Of a DNA stretch of 64,000 bases, positions 1 through 7,663 are shown in pieces. A model generated the notes under the pieces. It did no database searches. It was not told the origin of the DNA and was given only the letters and a program-made list of their open reading frames with translations. The position numbers were made by a program, and so were the translations under genes. The stretch spans positions 1,306,866 to 1,370,865 of the forward strand of contig CAWEKT010000001.1 in the NCBI GenBank assembly GCA_963809765.1, in the 5' to 3' direction. Source of the DNA: JACVRM01 sp963809765. GTDB lineage: Bacteria; Actinomycetota; Thermoleophilia; Gaiellales; Gaiellaceae. Each line of letters begins with the position of its first letter. The first letter of the stretch is position 1.

Positions 1-307
1 CGACGGCCCGCAGGACGGTCTCGGCGAAGGCGAGGAACGCGTCGTTGTTCGAGACCGGCTCGGTCTCGCAGCCGACTGCGACCATCGTCCCGCCCGAGCC
101 GTCGTCGGAGACGATGTAGCCGACCTTGCCCTCGGTGGTCGCCCGGCCGGCGCGCTTGGCCGCTTGTGCCATGCCGCGCTCGCGCAGGAGTCGCTGCGCC
201 GCCTCGAGGTCGCCGCCGGTCTCCTGCAACGCCCGCTTGCAGTCCATCATCCCCGCGCCGGTCAGCTCGCGGAGCTCCTTGACCAGTGTGGCCGAGATCT
301 CGGTCAC
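1..307 (-). CDS. tsf: Elongation factor Ts, N-terminal part (cut by window edge)
   Basis: EF-Ts is the nucleotide exchange factor that recycles EF-Tu in the cytosol. Only about the first 102 codons are in the window; the 3' end lies beyond base 1. The start is a GTG at 307-305. The N-terminal UBA-like helix region reads LVKELRELTGAGMMDCKRAL, the most conserved EF-Ts signature, followed by GDLEAAQRLLRERG and, further on, the ETEPVSNNDAF segment of the family. The gene overlaps the rpsB stop codon by four bases (GTGA), so the two are translationally coupled as in the usual rpsB-tsf operon. Identification is secure from these motifs and the position behind rpsB. Confidence 0.96.
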   Translation of the reverse strand, partial: MTEISATLVKELRELTGAGMMDCKRALQETGGDLEAAQRLLRERGMAQAAKRAGRATTEGKVGYIVSDDGSGGTMVAVGCETEPVSNNDAFLAFAETVLRAV

Positions 308-1300
308 GCCTTCTCCTCCTCCTGCGTCACTGCAGCGTCGACGGCAACGGCCTGCGGCTCTTCGGGCTCCGGGCGCTGCCTCGGCCGCCTCCGGCACTTC
401 CTCGGCAGCCTCCGGCGCGGCCTCCGCCTGTGGCTCCTCGGCCTCCGGCGTCGCTTCCGCTGCCGCCGGCACTCCCTCGGCAGCCTGCGGGGGCTCCACC
501 TGCTCGGCCGCCGACACGACCTCGTGCTCAGGCGCCTCGGCCACATCGTCGGCGCCCGGTGCCTCCGCCTCGGCCGTCGGGGCCGAGCCTCCGTTCCGCT
601 CGAGCTCGGCCTGCGTGACCTTCTGCTTGCCGGACTCGATCCCCTGGGCGATCGCGCGGGTGATCAGCTCGCACGCCCGGATCGCGTCGTCGTTGCCGGG
701 GATGATGAAGTCCGCCTCGTCCGGGTCGCAGTTCGTGTCGACGAGCGCGATGATCGGCAGGTTGAGCCGCCGGGCCTCGCGCACGGCCAGCTGCTCCTTG
801 CGCAGGTCGACGATGAAGACCGCGTCGGGCTGCTTGCGCATGTCGGCGACACCGCCGAGGTTGGCTTCGAGCTTCTCGAGCTCGTTCAGCATGGCGATGC
901 GCTCCTTGGCGGGGAGCAGGTCGAGCTGCTCCTCGTCGCGGAGGCGGCGCAGCTCGTGCAGCCGCTCGATCCGCTGGGCGATCGTGCGCCAGTTGGTGAG
1001 CAACCCGCCGAGCCAGCGGTTGTTCACGTACGGCATCCCGACGCGCCTCGCCTGCTCGGCGATGGCGTCCTGGCTCTGCTTCTTGGTGCCGACGAACAGG
1101 ATCGAGCCGCCACGGCCGGCGATGTTTCGCGCGAAGTCGTAGGCCTCCTCGAGCAGCTCGAGGGTCTGCTGCAAGTCGATGATGTAGATGCCGCCGCGCT
1201 CCGTGAAGATGAAGCGGCGCATCTTGGGATTCCAGCGGCGCGTCTGGTGGCCGAAGTGGACGCCGGCCTCCAGCAGCTCCCGCATCGAGACGACGGGCAC
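304..1300 (-). CDS. rpsB: 30S ribosomal protein S2 with long acidic tail; apparent frameshift near 370
   Basis: S2 is a structural protein of the small ribosomal subunit. The start is a GTG at 1300-1298, chosen because a perfect AAGGAGG lies six bases upstream. The S2 core runs to about residue 236, with clear family motifs (ELLEAGVHFGHQTRRWNPKM, FVGTKKQSQ, VNNRWLGGLLTNW, LPIIALVDTNCDPD). A tail of about 90 residues rich in Ala, Glu and Pro follows, longer than in enterobacterial S2. Near bases 365-376 the acidic tail turns abruptly into Arg-rich sequence unless one base is removed; with that correction it ends in TGA at 306-304, overlapping the tsf start. Uncorrected, the frame runs straight into tsf. 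A single indel is the simplest explanation. Confidence 0.95.
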
Positions 1301-1306
1301 TGAGGT

Positions 1307-1313
1307 CCTCCTT
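1307..1313 (-). promoter_or_regulatory. Strong ribosome binding site of rpsB
   Basis: The minus strand reads AAGGAGG here, six bases before GTG at 1300-1298. It decides the rpsB start over the in-frame ATG five codons later. The remaining ~255 bases up to the GGDEF gene hold no recognisable gene and I could not assign a promoter in them. Confidence 0.8.
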
Positions 1314-1567
1314 GTGGTTGTTGGGCGCTTCAGCCGGCGGAGAGCGGGTGGAACCGGCGCGAGTCGCCGGCACCGCCACTCGCCCGAGCCCGCCGGGTCG
1401 AGGGACGAAATCGCCCGAAGTGTACCCGCGCTGTGGGAGGTCTACGGGCGCCGCTCTGCCTAGGCTGGCCGCGTGGCGGGTGTCCCCGCCTCGAAGCCCA
1501 CCGCTTCCCCGCAGAGCCGATAGGTGTCCCCCTCAACCCTGGCTTACAAAAGGCCGATGAGTCTGGA

Positions 1568-2584
1568 GTGAGGCCGTTGAGTTCACCCCGGCCCACTCGG
1601 CCGGACGAGTTGAGTGTCGATCCGCCGCGCCGGCTCTTCGAAGAGCTCGCCGACACACCCGACCGCGCGCTCGGCCGCGCCTCGCATCAACTGCGCGAGG
1701 CGTCGTGGGAGCTGGCGCTGCTCGTCGTCCACGAGGCGCTCGCCGACGGCAGCGTGCCGTCGCTCACACGCGTCGAGGCACTCGACCGGCTCGGCCAGCT
1801 GCCGGCCTTCATCGGCGAGCTGGGCCGTCAGGTCGCCGATCCGCAGACGCGCCGCATCGGGCCGGACGCGCGCTTGGCCGAGGTCGCACGCGAGCACGCA
1901 CGACATCGCGAAGCCCTGGGCTTCTCGCCGCGCGAGGTGGTCACCGAGCTGCTGGTGCTGCGGCGCGTGCTCTGGCGCTTTCTCACCCAACCGGCGGCCC
2001 ACCTCGACGAGGGCGGCCTGCTCGTCGCCGAGCGCCGGCTGCACGAAACGCTCGACGCGATCGTGGTCGAGTGCGTCGCCGGCTACTTCGAGCGGGCGAC
2101 CGCCGAGCTCAGCGACCGCGCCCGGCGCGATCCCTTGACGCGGCTGCTCAACCGCGAGGCATTCTGGAGCGAGCTCGAGCGAGAGCTCGACCGAGCACGA
2201 CGCTTCGGGCACGGCCTCTCATTCATCTTCGCCGACCTGGACTGGTTCAAGCAGGTGAACGACACGCGCGGCCACGCCGTCGGCGACCAGGTCCTGCAGG
2301 CGGTCGCCGAGTGCCTGACGAGCAACCTGCGCGGCTCAGACCTCGCCGGGCGGATGGGCGGCGACGAGTTCGCCGCCGCGCTCGTCGAGACCAACGTCGA
2401 CGCAGGCCCGCGCTTCATCGCGCGCGTCAGCGAAGCCCTCAAGCACCGCACGAGCCACCTGCTGCTCGAGCAGGAGATCAGCTTCAGCGCCGGCACGGTG
2501 CACTTCCCGAGCGAGGCCGAGAGCGGTCCGACGCTCTTCGAGCTCGCGGATCAGCGGCTCTACGACGGGAAGCGCTCGAGGTAA
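1568..2584 (+). CDS. Diguanylate cyclase (GGDEF) with helical N-terminal domain
   Basis: Predicted to make cyclic di-GMP from two GTP. From the GTG at 1568 the protein has 338 residues. The N-terminal ~165 residues are helical and charged, with no transmembrane segment, and loosely resemble RsbR-type or histidine-kinase input domains; I cannot name the ligand. The GGDEF domain starts at RDPLTRLLNR, carries the FADLDWFKQVND motif and an intact GGDEF at about residues 264-268. An RxxD (RGSD) lies five residues before it, so a product-inhibition I-site is likely. The start is uncertain: GTG at 1568 or TTG at 1577 are both possible, while the frame stays open further upstream. It converges with rluD and overlaps it by 25 bases. 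Confidence 0.88.
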   Translation: MRPLSSPRPTRPDELSVDPPRRLFEELADTPDRALGRASHQLREASWELALLVVHEALADGSVPSLTRVEALDRLGQLPAFIGELGRQVADPQTRRIGPDARLAEVAREHARHREALGFSPREVVTELLVLRRVLWRFLTQPAAHLDEGGLLVAERRLHETLDAIVVECVAGYFERATAELSDRARRDPLTRLLNREAFWSELERELDRARRFGHGLSFIFADLDWFKQVNDTRGHAVGDQVLQAVAECLTSNLRGSDLAGRMGGDEFAAALVETNVDAGPRFIARVSEALKHRTSHLLLEQEISFSAGTVHFPSEAESGPTLFELADQRLYDGKRSR

Positions 2585-3465
2585 CGCTCGAGCGCGGGCG
2601 GCAGCGGCGAGGAGACCTCGACCCGCTCCCCCGTGATGGGGTGGTCGAAGGCGAGGCGCGAGGCGTGCAGGAACTGCCGGCGTAGCGCCGGCTCCGGGAT
2701 GCCGTAGACCTGGTCGCCGATGACCGGCAGGTCGATCGCCGCGAGGTGGACGCGGATCTGGTGGGTGCGACCGGTCTCGAGCCGGACCTCGAGCAGGGCG
2801 TGGCCGTTCAGCAGCCGCTCGACGGTGAAGTGGGTGACCGCGTCTCGCGGCCTGTCCGTGTCCATGGAGTGCCGCTGCGAGTCGGTCCGGTCGCGCCCGA
2901 TCGGCGCATCGATGCGGCCACGCCAGGAGCGCGGCCGGCCGCGTACGAGCGCCGCGTAGGTGCGCTCCACCTCGCGGCGGCGGACGAGTCGCTGCAGGCG
3001 CCGGTGCACCTCCGGTGAGCGCGCCACCACCATCAGGCCCGAGGTGTCGCGGTCGAGTCGGTGGACGATCCCCGGCCGTTGGGCCTCGCCGCCGGCCGCA
3101 CCGAGCGTCAGCAGCGCCGCAGCCAGCGTGCCCGTTCGGTGTCCCGGCGCGGGATGAACGACCACGCCGGCCGGCTTGTCGACCACCAGCAGGTGCTCGT
3201 CCTCCCAGGCGACGTGTACCGGCACCGAGGCGTCCGGCTCCAGCTCGACCGGCGGCTCGTCCGGCAGCTCGACGACGACCTTCTCCCCGCCCACGAGCTT
3301 GTACGCGCGCGTGCGCGCACCCTCGTCCACGGTCACGGCACCACCCTCCAGCAGCCGCTGGGCCACCTGGCGCGACGCGACGTCGGGCAATCCGGCGAGG
3401 AACCGGTCCAGCCGTTCGCCTGCCGCCTCCGCCGGAACGGTGACGCGGACGCGGCGCCCGCTCAC
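2560..3465 (-). CDS. rluD: 23S rRNA pseudouridine synthase, RluD/RluA family
   Basis: Converts specific uridines in large-subunit rRNA to pseudouridine. The protein has 301 residues, the usual length. An S4 RNA-binding domain (RLDRFLAGLPDVASRQVAQR) is followed by the catalytic domain with DKPAGVVVHPA and the signature HRLDRDTSGL at residues 135-144, where Asp138 is the catalytic residue; GRTHQIRVHL follows. The start is GTG at 3465-3463, seven bases after the lspA stop, so the two are cotranscribed. The lspA-rluD pairing is common in Gram-positive bacteria. The exact target uridines cannot be read from sequence. Confidence 0.94.
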   Translation of the reverse strand: MSGRRVRVTVPAEAAGERLDRFLAGLPDVASRQVAQRLLEGGAVTVDEGARTRAYKLVGGEKVVVELPDEPPVELEPDASVPVHVAWEDEHLLVVDKPAGVVVHPAPGHRTGTLAAALLTLGAAGGEAQRPGIVHRLDRDTSGLMVVARSPEVHRRLQRLVRRREVERTYAALVRGRPRSWRGRIDAPIGRDRTDSQRHSMDTDRPRDAVTHFTVERLLNGHALLEVRLETGRTHQIRVHLAAIDLPVIGDQVYGIPEPALRRQFLHASRLAFDHPITGERVEVSSPLPPALERYLERFPS

Positions 3466-3472
3466 CGGGGGC

Positions 3473-4057
3473 TCACGGCCGGGTCGACTGGGAGACGGGC
3501 TCGACCCGCCGCCGCGGCGTGTCGCCTGCGAAGAGCGCGACCACGAGCAGGATGACGCCGACGACGATGAACGCGTCGGCGAGGTTGAAGGCCGGCCAGA
3601 ACGCGAAGTCGAGGAAGTCGGTGACGTGTCCGAGCCGGAGGCGGTCGATCAGGTTGGACGTGCTCCCGCCGATCAGGAAGCCGAGCGCGACGGGCAGCAG
3701 GCCGTGGCGGCCGCCCGAGCGGGCGAAGAAGTAGATCATCCAGGCGACCGCGAGCGCCGTCACCGCGGTCACGATGGGCGTCGCCGAGCCGAACAGACCG
3801 AACGCGATGCCCGTGTTCTGGACGTGGTGAATGGTGAGGGGACCGATCACGTCGGTTTGCTCGCCGAGCGAGAGCTCGCTGGTCACCACGGCCTTGGTCA
3901 GCTGGTCGGCGACGACCGCCGCTCCGGCGATGGCGACGAGGGCCACCCAATGCGGCGCCCGCGCGCTCGTCTGCCGCTCGGCGAGCGAGACAGGCTCGAG
4001 CCCGTACGTCGAGGAGCCGACGCGAATGTCCGGCGCGCGCGCCGGCGTCTCGTTCAA
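3473..4057 (-). CDS. lspA: Lipoprotein signal peptidase II
   Basis: Membrane aspartic protease that removes the signal peptide of prolipoproteins after lipidation. The protein has 194 residues, with an unusual ~35-residue hydrophilic N-terminal extension and then four predicted membrane helices. The NTGIAFGLF motif, GGSTSNLIDRLRLGHVTDF and FNLADAF are present; Asp147 and Asp161 are the likely catalytic pair. ATG at 4057 overlaps the traR/dksA-like stop by four bases (ATGA), and rluD follows seven bases after the stop. The gene is intact. Confidence 0.95.
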   Translation of the reverse strand: MNETPARAPDIRVGSSTYGLEPVSLAERQTSARAPHWVALVAIAGAAVVADQLTKAVVTSELSLGEQTDVIGPLTIHHVQNTGIAFGLFGSATPIVTAVTALAVAWMIYFFARSGGRHGLLPVALGFLIGGSTSNLIDRLRLGHVTDFLDFAFWPAFNLADAFIVVGVILLVVALFAGDTPRRRVEPVSQSTRP

Positions 4058-4425
4058 CCCCGCTCCAGCCGCCGCTGGCAGTCGATGCAGAGCTCGGCCC
4101 AGAGGCGCGCCTCGAGCCGCTCCGGTGCGATCTCGCCGCCGCAGTTCGTGCAGATCCCGTACGTGCCCTTCTCGACTCGCACCAGGGCGGCCTCGATCTG
4201 CGTCAGCACGCTCTCGGCGCTCTCCTCGAGCGTGTAGTCGAGCTCGCGGTCGAACGTGTCCGTGCCGACGTCGGCCATGTGGTCGTCCAGACCTGAGACC
4301 AACGAGCCGGCCTCGTCCTCGAGCGTGCCCGAGTTCTCGAGCTGGAGATGCTCGATCGCGGCGCGCACCCGGTCCCGCTCCTCGAGCAGGGCGTCGCGAA
4401 ACTGGTCGGTCTGGAGCTTCGTCAT
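4054..4425 (-). CDS. TraR/DksA-type zinc-finger protein
   Basis: A 123-residue protein with an N-terminal coiled coil (roughly residues 5-75) and a C-terminal four-cysteine zinc finger: CTNC at about 92-95 and CIDC at about 113-116. This matches the DksA/TraR family, small proteins that in proteobacteria insert into the RNA polymerase secondary channel to modulate stringent-response transcription; the actinobacterial members are poorly studied, so that role is inference. It overlaps by four bases with both neighbours (DUF167 upstream, lspA downstream), which argues for one tightly coupled operon. The DxxDxA tip of classical DksA is not evident. Confidence 0.85.
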   Translation of the reverse strand: MTKLQTDQFRDALLEERDRVRAAIEHLQLENSGTLEDEAGSLVSGLDDHMADVGTDTFDRELDYTLEESAESVLTQIEAALVRVEKGTYGICTNCGGEIAPERLEARLWAELCIDCQRRLERG

Positions 4426-4709
4426 CGGGCGGCCTCCTTCTCGGCGGCGGCCAGCCGCCGGTCGGTCTCAGCAGCGGTCAGTCCGGTCAGTTCGACGATC
4501 TTCGTCCGCGCGCCGTGCCCGGACACGAGCCGGATGTCGCGCTTCGGCAGCGAGAGCGCACCCGCCAGCAGCTCGAGCACGGCGTCGTTGGCGCGCCCAC
4601 GCTCGGGCGCCTCGCGCACGCGGATCTTCCAGTCCTCGCCGTGCCGTCCGGCGACGCCCGGCGTCGCCGAGCCGGGTACTACGCGGACGCGAAGCCTCGT
4701 CCCCTCCAC
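4422..4709 (-). CDS. DUF167 / YggU family protein
   Basis: A 95-residue protein of the small YggU (DUF167) family, whose biochemical role is unknown. The characteristic stretch is RVVPGSATPGVAGRHGEDWKIRV, followed by APERGRANDAVLELLAGAL and SGHGARTKIVEL, which are the three conserved strand/helix blocks of the fold. The start is GTG at 4709-4707; the frame is open further upstream but the extra sequence runs antisense-like into divIVA and is not family-like. The stop overlaps the next ATG. In many bacteria yggU sits beside yggT and yggS, as here. Confidence 0.85.
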   Translation of the reverse strand: MEGTRLRVRVVPGSATPGVAGRHGEDWKIRVREAPERGRANDAVLELLAGALSLPKRDIRLVSGHGARTKIVELTGLTAAETDRRLAAAEKEAAR

Positions 4710-4749
4710 GGGGGAAGTATAGGTTCGCCCTGCTGCGCTTCCGGCGCTG

Positions 4750-5205
4750 CTATGCGGCCTGCGCGGGCCGCTTGACGGGCTTCGGAACTTCGGGCTCGGC
4801 CTCCTCGACGCTCTGCAGCGCGGCGCCCAGCAGTGCTCGCACACGCCGGGTCTCGCCCAGCAGCCGCTCTCGCTCGGTGACGGCCTCGCGGGTGATGGTG
4901 CGGGCTTGCGAGTGCGCCTCGCGGACGACGAGCTCGGCCTCGGCACGTGCGTTGTCCTTCAGCTCGATCGCGGACTTCTCCGCGGTCACGAGTGTCTCGC
5001 GCAGCAGCGACTCCAGCTCGCGGTGGCGGCGCAGCTCGTTCTCGAGATGTTCAACCTTGTCGCGCAGGTCCTCGCGCTCGCGCCACACCTCCTCGAAGCT
5101 GTCGGCCACCTCGACGATGACCTGGTCGACCTGCCCGCGCCGGTAGCCGCCCCCGACGGAACGTTTGAGTCTCAAATGGCGTAGCTCGACCGGAGCAACG
5201 GCCAT
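4750..5205 (-). CDS. divIVA: DivIVA domain cell-division/polarity protein
   Basis: Coiled-coil protein that binds curved membrane and in actinobacteria directs polar growth and septum placement (Wag31-like). It has 151 residues. The N-terminal membrane-binding motif is replaced by RLKRSVGGGYRRGQVDQV, which fits the DivIVA consensus GY-x-x-x-x-VD, and the remainder is one continuous heptad-rich helix with many Glu and Arg to about residue 135, ending in a short Pro/Lys tail. ATG at 5205 is preceded by a strong purine-rich site (GGGAGGTGAGG). The yggT stop is 12 bases upstream. It is short compared with mycobacterial Wag31. Confidence 0.9.
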   Translation of the reverse strand: MAVAPVELRHLRLKRSVGGGYRRGQVDQVIVEVADSFEEVWREREDLRDKVEHLENELRRHRELESLLRETLVTAEKSAIELKDNARAEAELVVREAHSQARTITREAVTERERLLGETRRVRALLGAALQSVEEAEPEVPKPVKRPAQAA

Positions 5206-5217
5206 ATCCTCACCTCC

Positions 5218-5532
5218 CTAGCGCAGCTGGTCGAAGAGCACCCCGACCAGCCGGTCGATGACCCCGAGCGCGATGATGGCCACGATCGGCGACAGGTCGA
5301 GCGGCCCGAACGACGGCAGGACCCGTCTGAAGAGCCTCAGGTACGGCTCGCAGATGTCGAACAGGAACCGCTGGATGCGGCTCATGGTCGGCGAGTACGG
5401 GAGCCTGATCCACGACGTCAGGATGTAGGCGAAGATCAGCAGCACGTACACGCCGATGAAGACGTGCACGAAGTTCTCGACCGAGTCGAGCGCATCGGCA
5501 AGCAGCGCGGCTCCCGTAGCCCACACGTTCAT
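5218..5532 (-). CDS. yggT: YggT family membrane protein
   Basis: A 104-residue integral membrane protein of the YggT family, found beside division genes in Gram-positive bacteria and cyanobacteria and linked to septum or osmotic functions; the mechanism is unknown. Two hydrophobic segments are visible, at about residues 22-45 (VFIGVYVLLIFAYILTSWI) and 79-100 (LSPIVAIIALGVIDRLVGVLF), with the family motif CEPYLRLFRRVLP between them. The start chosen is ATG at 5532, because upstream in-frame sequence is Arg-rich and not family-like. It lies 12 bases upstream of divIVA and downstream of sepF. Confidence 0.9.
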   Translation of the reverse strand: MNVWATGAALLADALDSVENFVHVFIGVYVLLIFAYILTSWIRLPYSPTMSRIQRFLFDICEPYLRLFRRVLPSFGPLDLSPIVAIIALGVIDRLVGVLFDQLR

Positions 5533-5711
5533 CGTTTCGGCCTGTTGCGGGGGGTTCCTGCGCCGGAGGCCGTGCGAGAGGCATGGCCCGCAGCGGCGTG
5601 AGCGCCGCAATGCAGGCGGCAGCACATGGACGTTCCCGAAGGGCCCGCTCGCCTCACATGAAGCTCGTGGCTACCGGACACTGGGCCGCGAGCCGACGAA
5701 GCCGCTCGGTC

Positions 5712-6274
5712 CTACGCCTGGTTGAAGAAGCCGCGTTCGAGCATCTTTGCGCGCTCCTCCGCGGACACGGAGACGTTCCGCGGCGTCAGCAGGAAGACCT
5801 TGTCGGCAACCCGCTGCATGCCGCCGTCGAGCGCGTAGGTCAGCCCGCTGGCGAAGTCGATCAGGCGCTTGGAGAGCTCGCTGTCGGTGCCCTGGAGGTT
5901 GAGGATCACGGGCACCCCGTCCTTGAAGCGGTCGGCGATCTGCTGGGCGTCGTTGAAGGAGCGGGGCACGACCAGGTGCACCTGGACCGACGGAGCCGGT
6001 GACGGCGCAACCTCGAGGTTGCGCTCGCCGCGGCGCGAGAGCGAGCGCAGCGAGCTCTTGCTCGGGGGCGCGGCTGCCCCTGGCTCTCCGTCCAGTCGTC
6101 GAACTCGTTGCCACGGCGGCGCCGCGGCTCGAGCCGGCGGACGTTCGGGCGCTCCGCGTAGGTGCGCTCCAGTTCCTCCTGCGTGGCGTAACCGTCCTCG
6201 TCCCACTCCTCGTCGTCCTCCTCGGCGATCCCGAAGTAGACGAGCGTGCGGCTCCAGACGTCGGCAAGGCCCAT
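5712..6274 (-). CDS. sepF: Cell division protein SepF; frameshift near 6075
   Basis: SepF tethers FtsZ to the membrane and is the main FtsZ anchor in actinobacteria lacking FtsA. The N terminus MGLADVWSRTLVYFGIAEED is the amphipathic membrane-targeting helix plus acidic linker. The C-terminal core (VHLVVPRSFNDAQQIADRF, VILNLQGTDSELSKRLIDF, GLTYALDGGMQRVADKVF) is the SepF dimerisation domain. The two parts lie in different frames and join around bases 6070-6085 in the charged linker, where one base must be gained or lost. The start is ATG at 6274. The order yggS-sepF-yggT-divIVA is the conserved arrangement in this phylum. Confidence 0.93.
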
Positions 6275-6324
6275 GATCCGTGGATGTTAGAGGTCTCGGC
6301 CGTCGACCGGGGTGGTCGCGGACT

Positions 6325-6933
6325 TCACGCTCCATCCCCCTCTTCGCCCCACAGGACGCTGCCGACGCGGACGTAGGTCGCCCCCTCCTCGACCGCGGCC
6401 CGCCAGTCCTGCGACGTCCCCATCGACAGCTCACGGAGGCCGCGCTCTTCGGCCAGGGCGCGCAGCCGCCGGAAGTAGGGTCGGGACGCCTCGGGGTCGT
6501 CGGCGAGCGGCGGCATGGTCATCAGCCCGCGCACCTCGCCGGCGGCGGCGAGCAGGTCGTCGAGCTCCTCCGGCGCGACCCCGGACTTGGTCGGCTCGTC
6601 CGACAGGTTGACCTCGACCAGCGCCGGAACGGCGAGTCTCGCGGCCGCCGACTGCGAGCCGAGCGAGTGGACGAGCTCGCAGCTCTCGTTGACGACCTTC
6701 GCCTTGTTCGACTGGAGGTGGCCGATGAAGTGCCAGCGGAACGCCGAGCCGTACTCCTCGTGCTTGCGCTGCAGGTCCTGGGCCCGGTTCTCGCCGACGA
6801 CCTCGATGCCAGCCTCGGCGAGCACCGCCATGTCCGGGAGCGAGATGTACTTCGTGGCCGCGACGACCGTGACGCCCGGGCCGGCCTCCTCGCGCAGGCG
6901 TGCGTACCGCTCAGCGACTCGACTCGCGTCCAC
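6325..6933 (-). CDS. yggS: YggS family pyridoxal phosphate homeostasis protein
   Basis: PLP-binding TIM-barrel protein that maintains cytosolic vitamin B6 balance; it has no known catalytic reaction. The PLP lysine is in VAATKYISL near residue 28, and the phosphate-binding strand is SMGTSQDWRAAVEEGATYVRVGS at the C terminus. HFIGHLQSNKAK is also typical. The protein has 202 residues, about 20 fewer than usual: between VHSLGSQSAAARL and LVEVNLSDEPTKSG one helix is shortened with the frame kept. GTG at 6933 follows the pgeF stop by one base. Confidence 0.92.
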   Translation of the reverse strand: MDASRVAERYARLREEAGPGVTVVAATKYISLPDMAVLAEAGIEVVGENRAQDLQRKHEEYGSAFRWHFIGHLQSNKAKVVNESCELVHSLGSQSAAARLAVPALVEVNLSDEPTKSGVAPEELDDLLAAAGEVRGLMTMPPLADDPEASRPYFRRLRALAEERGLRELSMGTSQDWRAAVEEGATYVRVGSVLWGEEGDGA

Positions 6934-6934
6934 C

Positions 6935-7663
6935 TCAGCCCCCGCGGACGAGCGCGATCGCGCCCTGCCGGCCGGTCAGGCCGCCGTCGCGGCGATGGGA
7001 GAAGAAGCGCTCCGGATTGCAGGACGTGCAGTCCCCCAGGTCCTCGACCTGCCAGCCCGTGTCGCGCAGGAGCTTCGCCGCGGCAGCGGCGAGATCGACG
7101 CGGCGCCCGCGGACGACGCCGGCGCCGAAGCGGTCGCGGAAGGCGGCAGCGACGTCCTCCCCCACCTCGTAGCAGCATGGGCCGATGCCCGAACCGAGCG
7201 CCGCGTGCCCTGCCCGGCCGAGCTCGGCGACGGCCGCCTCGACGACCCCCGCCAGCAGGCCGCGCCACCCGGCGTGGACGAGCGCAATCCGGGGCTGCGG
7301 CCCGTCGACCGCGAGGGCGATCGGCAGGCAGTCGGCCGTGAGCACCATGACCGGCAGCTCAGCCTCGTCCGTCCAGATCGCGTCCCCGGGCGTGCCGCGC
7401 CCGCCCGGCACGGCTCGATTGACGCGCGCGCCGTGCACCTGCCTGTTGAGCGCCGCGCGCTCGGGCTCGGCATCAAGCCGAGCGCAGAGTCGGCGCCGGT
7501 TCTCCTCCACGCGCGCGGGCTCGTCCTCGGTGAGCAGGCCGAGATTGAGCGAGGCGTACGGGCCGTCGCTGACGCCGCCCTGCCGCTCGGAGAAGGCGAC
7601 CACGACGGCGCCGTTCGGCTCCCAGCGGATCAGCGGAGCTCCCCAGCCCGGGCCAGGAGCCAC
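6935..7663 (-). CDS. pgeF: Peptidoglycan editing factor PgeF / YfiH-type copper or zinc purine nucleosidase
   Basis: Member of the YfiH/LACC1 family, which has been linked to peptidoglycan quality control and to adenosine deaminase/purine phosphorylase activity. Motifs in order are YASLNLG, QVHG, LTADCLPIAL, LVHAGWRGLLAGVV, GIGPCCYEVG and CTSCNPERFFSHRRDG; the His and Cys residues of these form the metal site and all are present. The start chosen is GTG at 7663, giving about 242 residues and a 34-base overlap with the end of cca. The in-frame sequence further upstream is antisense-like. yggS follows after one base. Confidence 0.9.
   Translation of the reverse strand: MAPGPGWGAPLIRWEPNGAVVVAFSERQGGVSDGPYASLNLGLLTEDEPARVEENRRRLCARLDAEPERAALNRQVHGARVNRAVPGGRGTPGDAIWTDEAELPVMVLTADCLPIALAVDGPQPRIALVHAGWRGLLAGVVEAAVAELGRAGHAALGSGIGPCCYEVGEDVAAAFRDRFGAGVVRGRRVDLAAAAAKLLRDTGWQVEDLGDCTSCNPERFFSHRRDGGLTGRQGAIALVRGG

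Noticed and set aside
304..1300. Genuine S2-EF-Ts fusion protein
   Set aside because: The tail turns from acidic to Arg-rich exactly where a one-base change restores the usual stop/start overlap.
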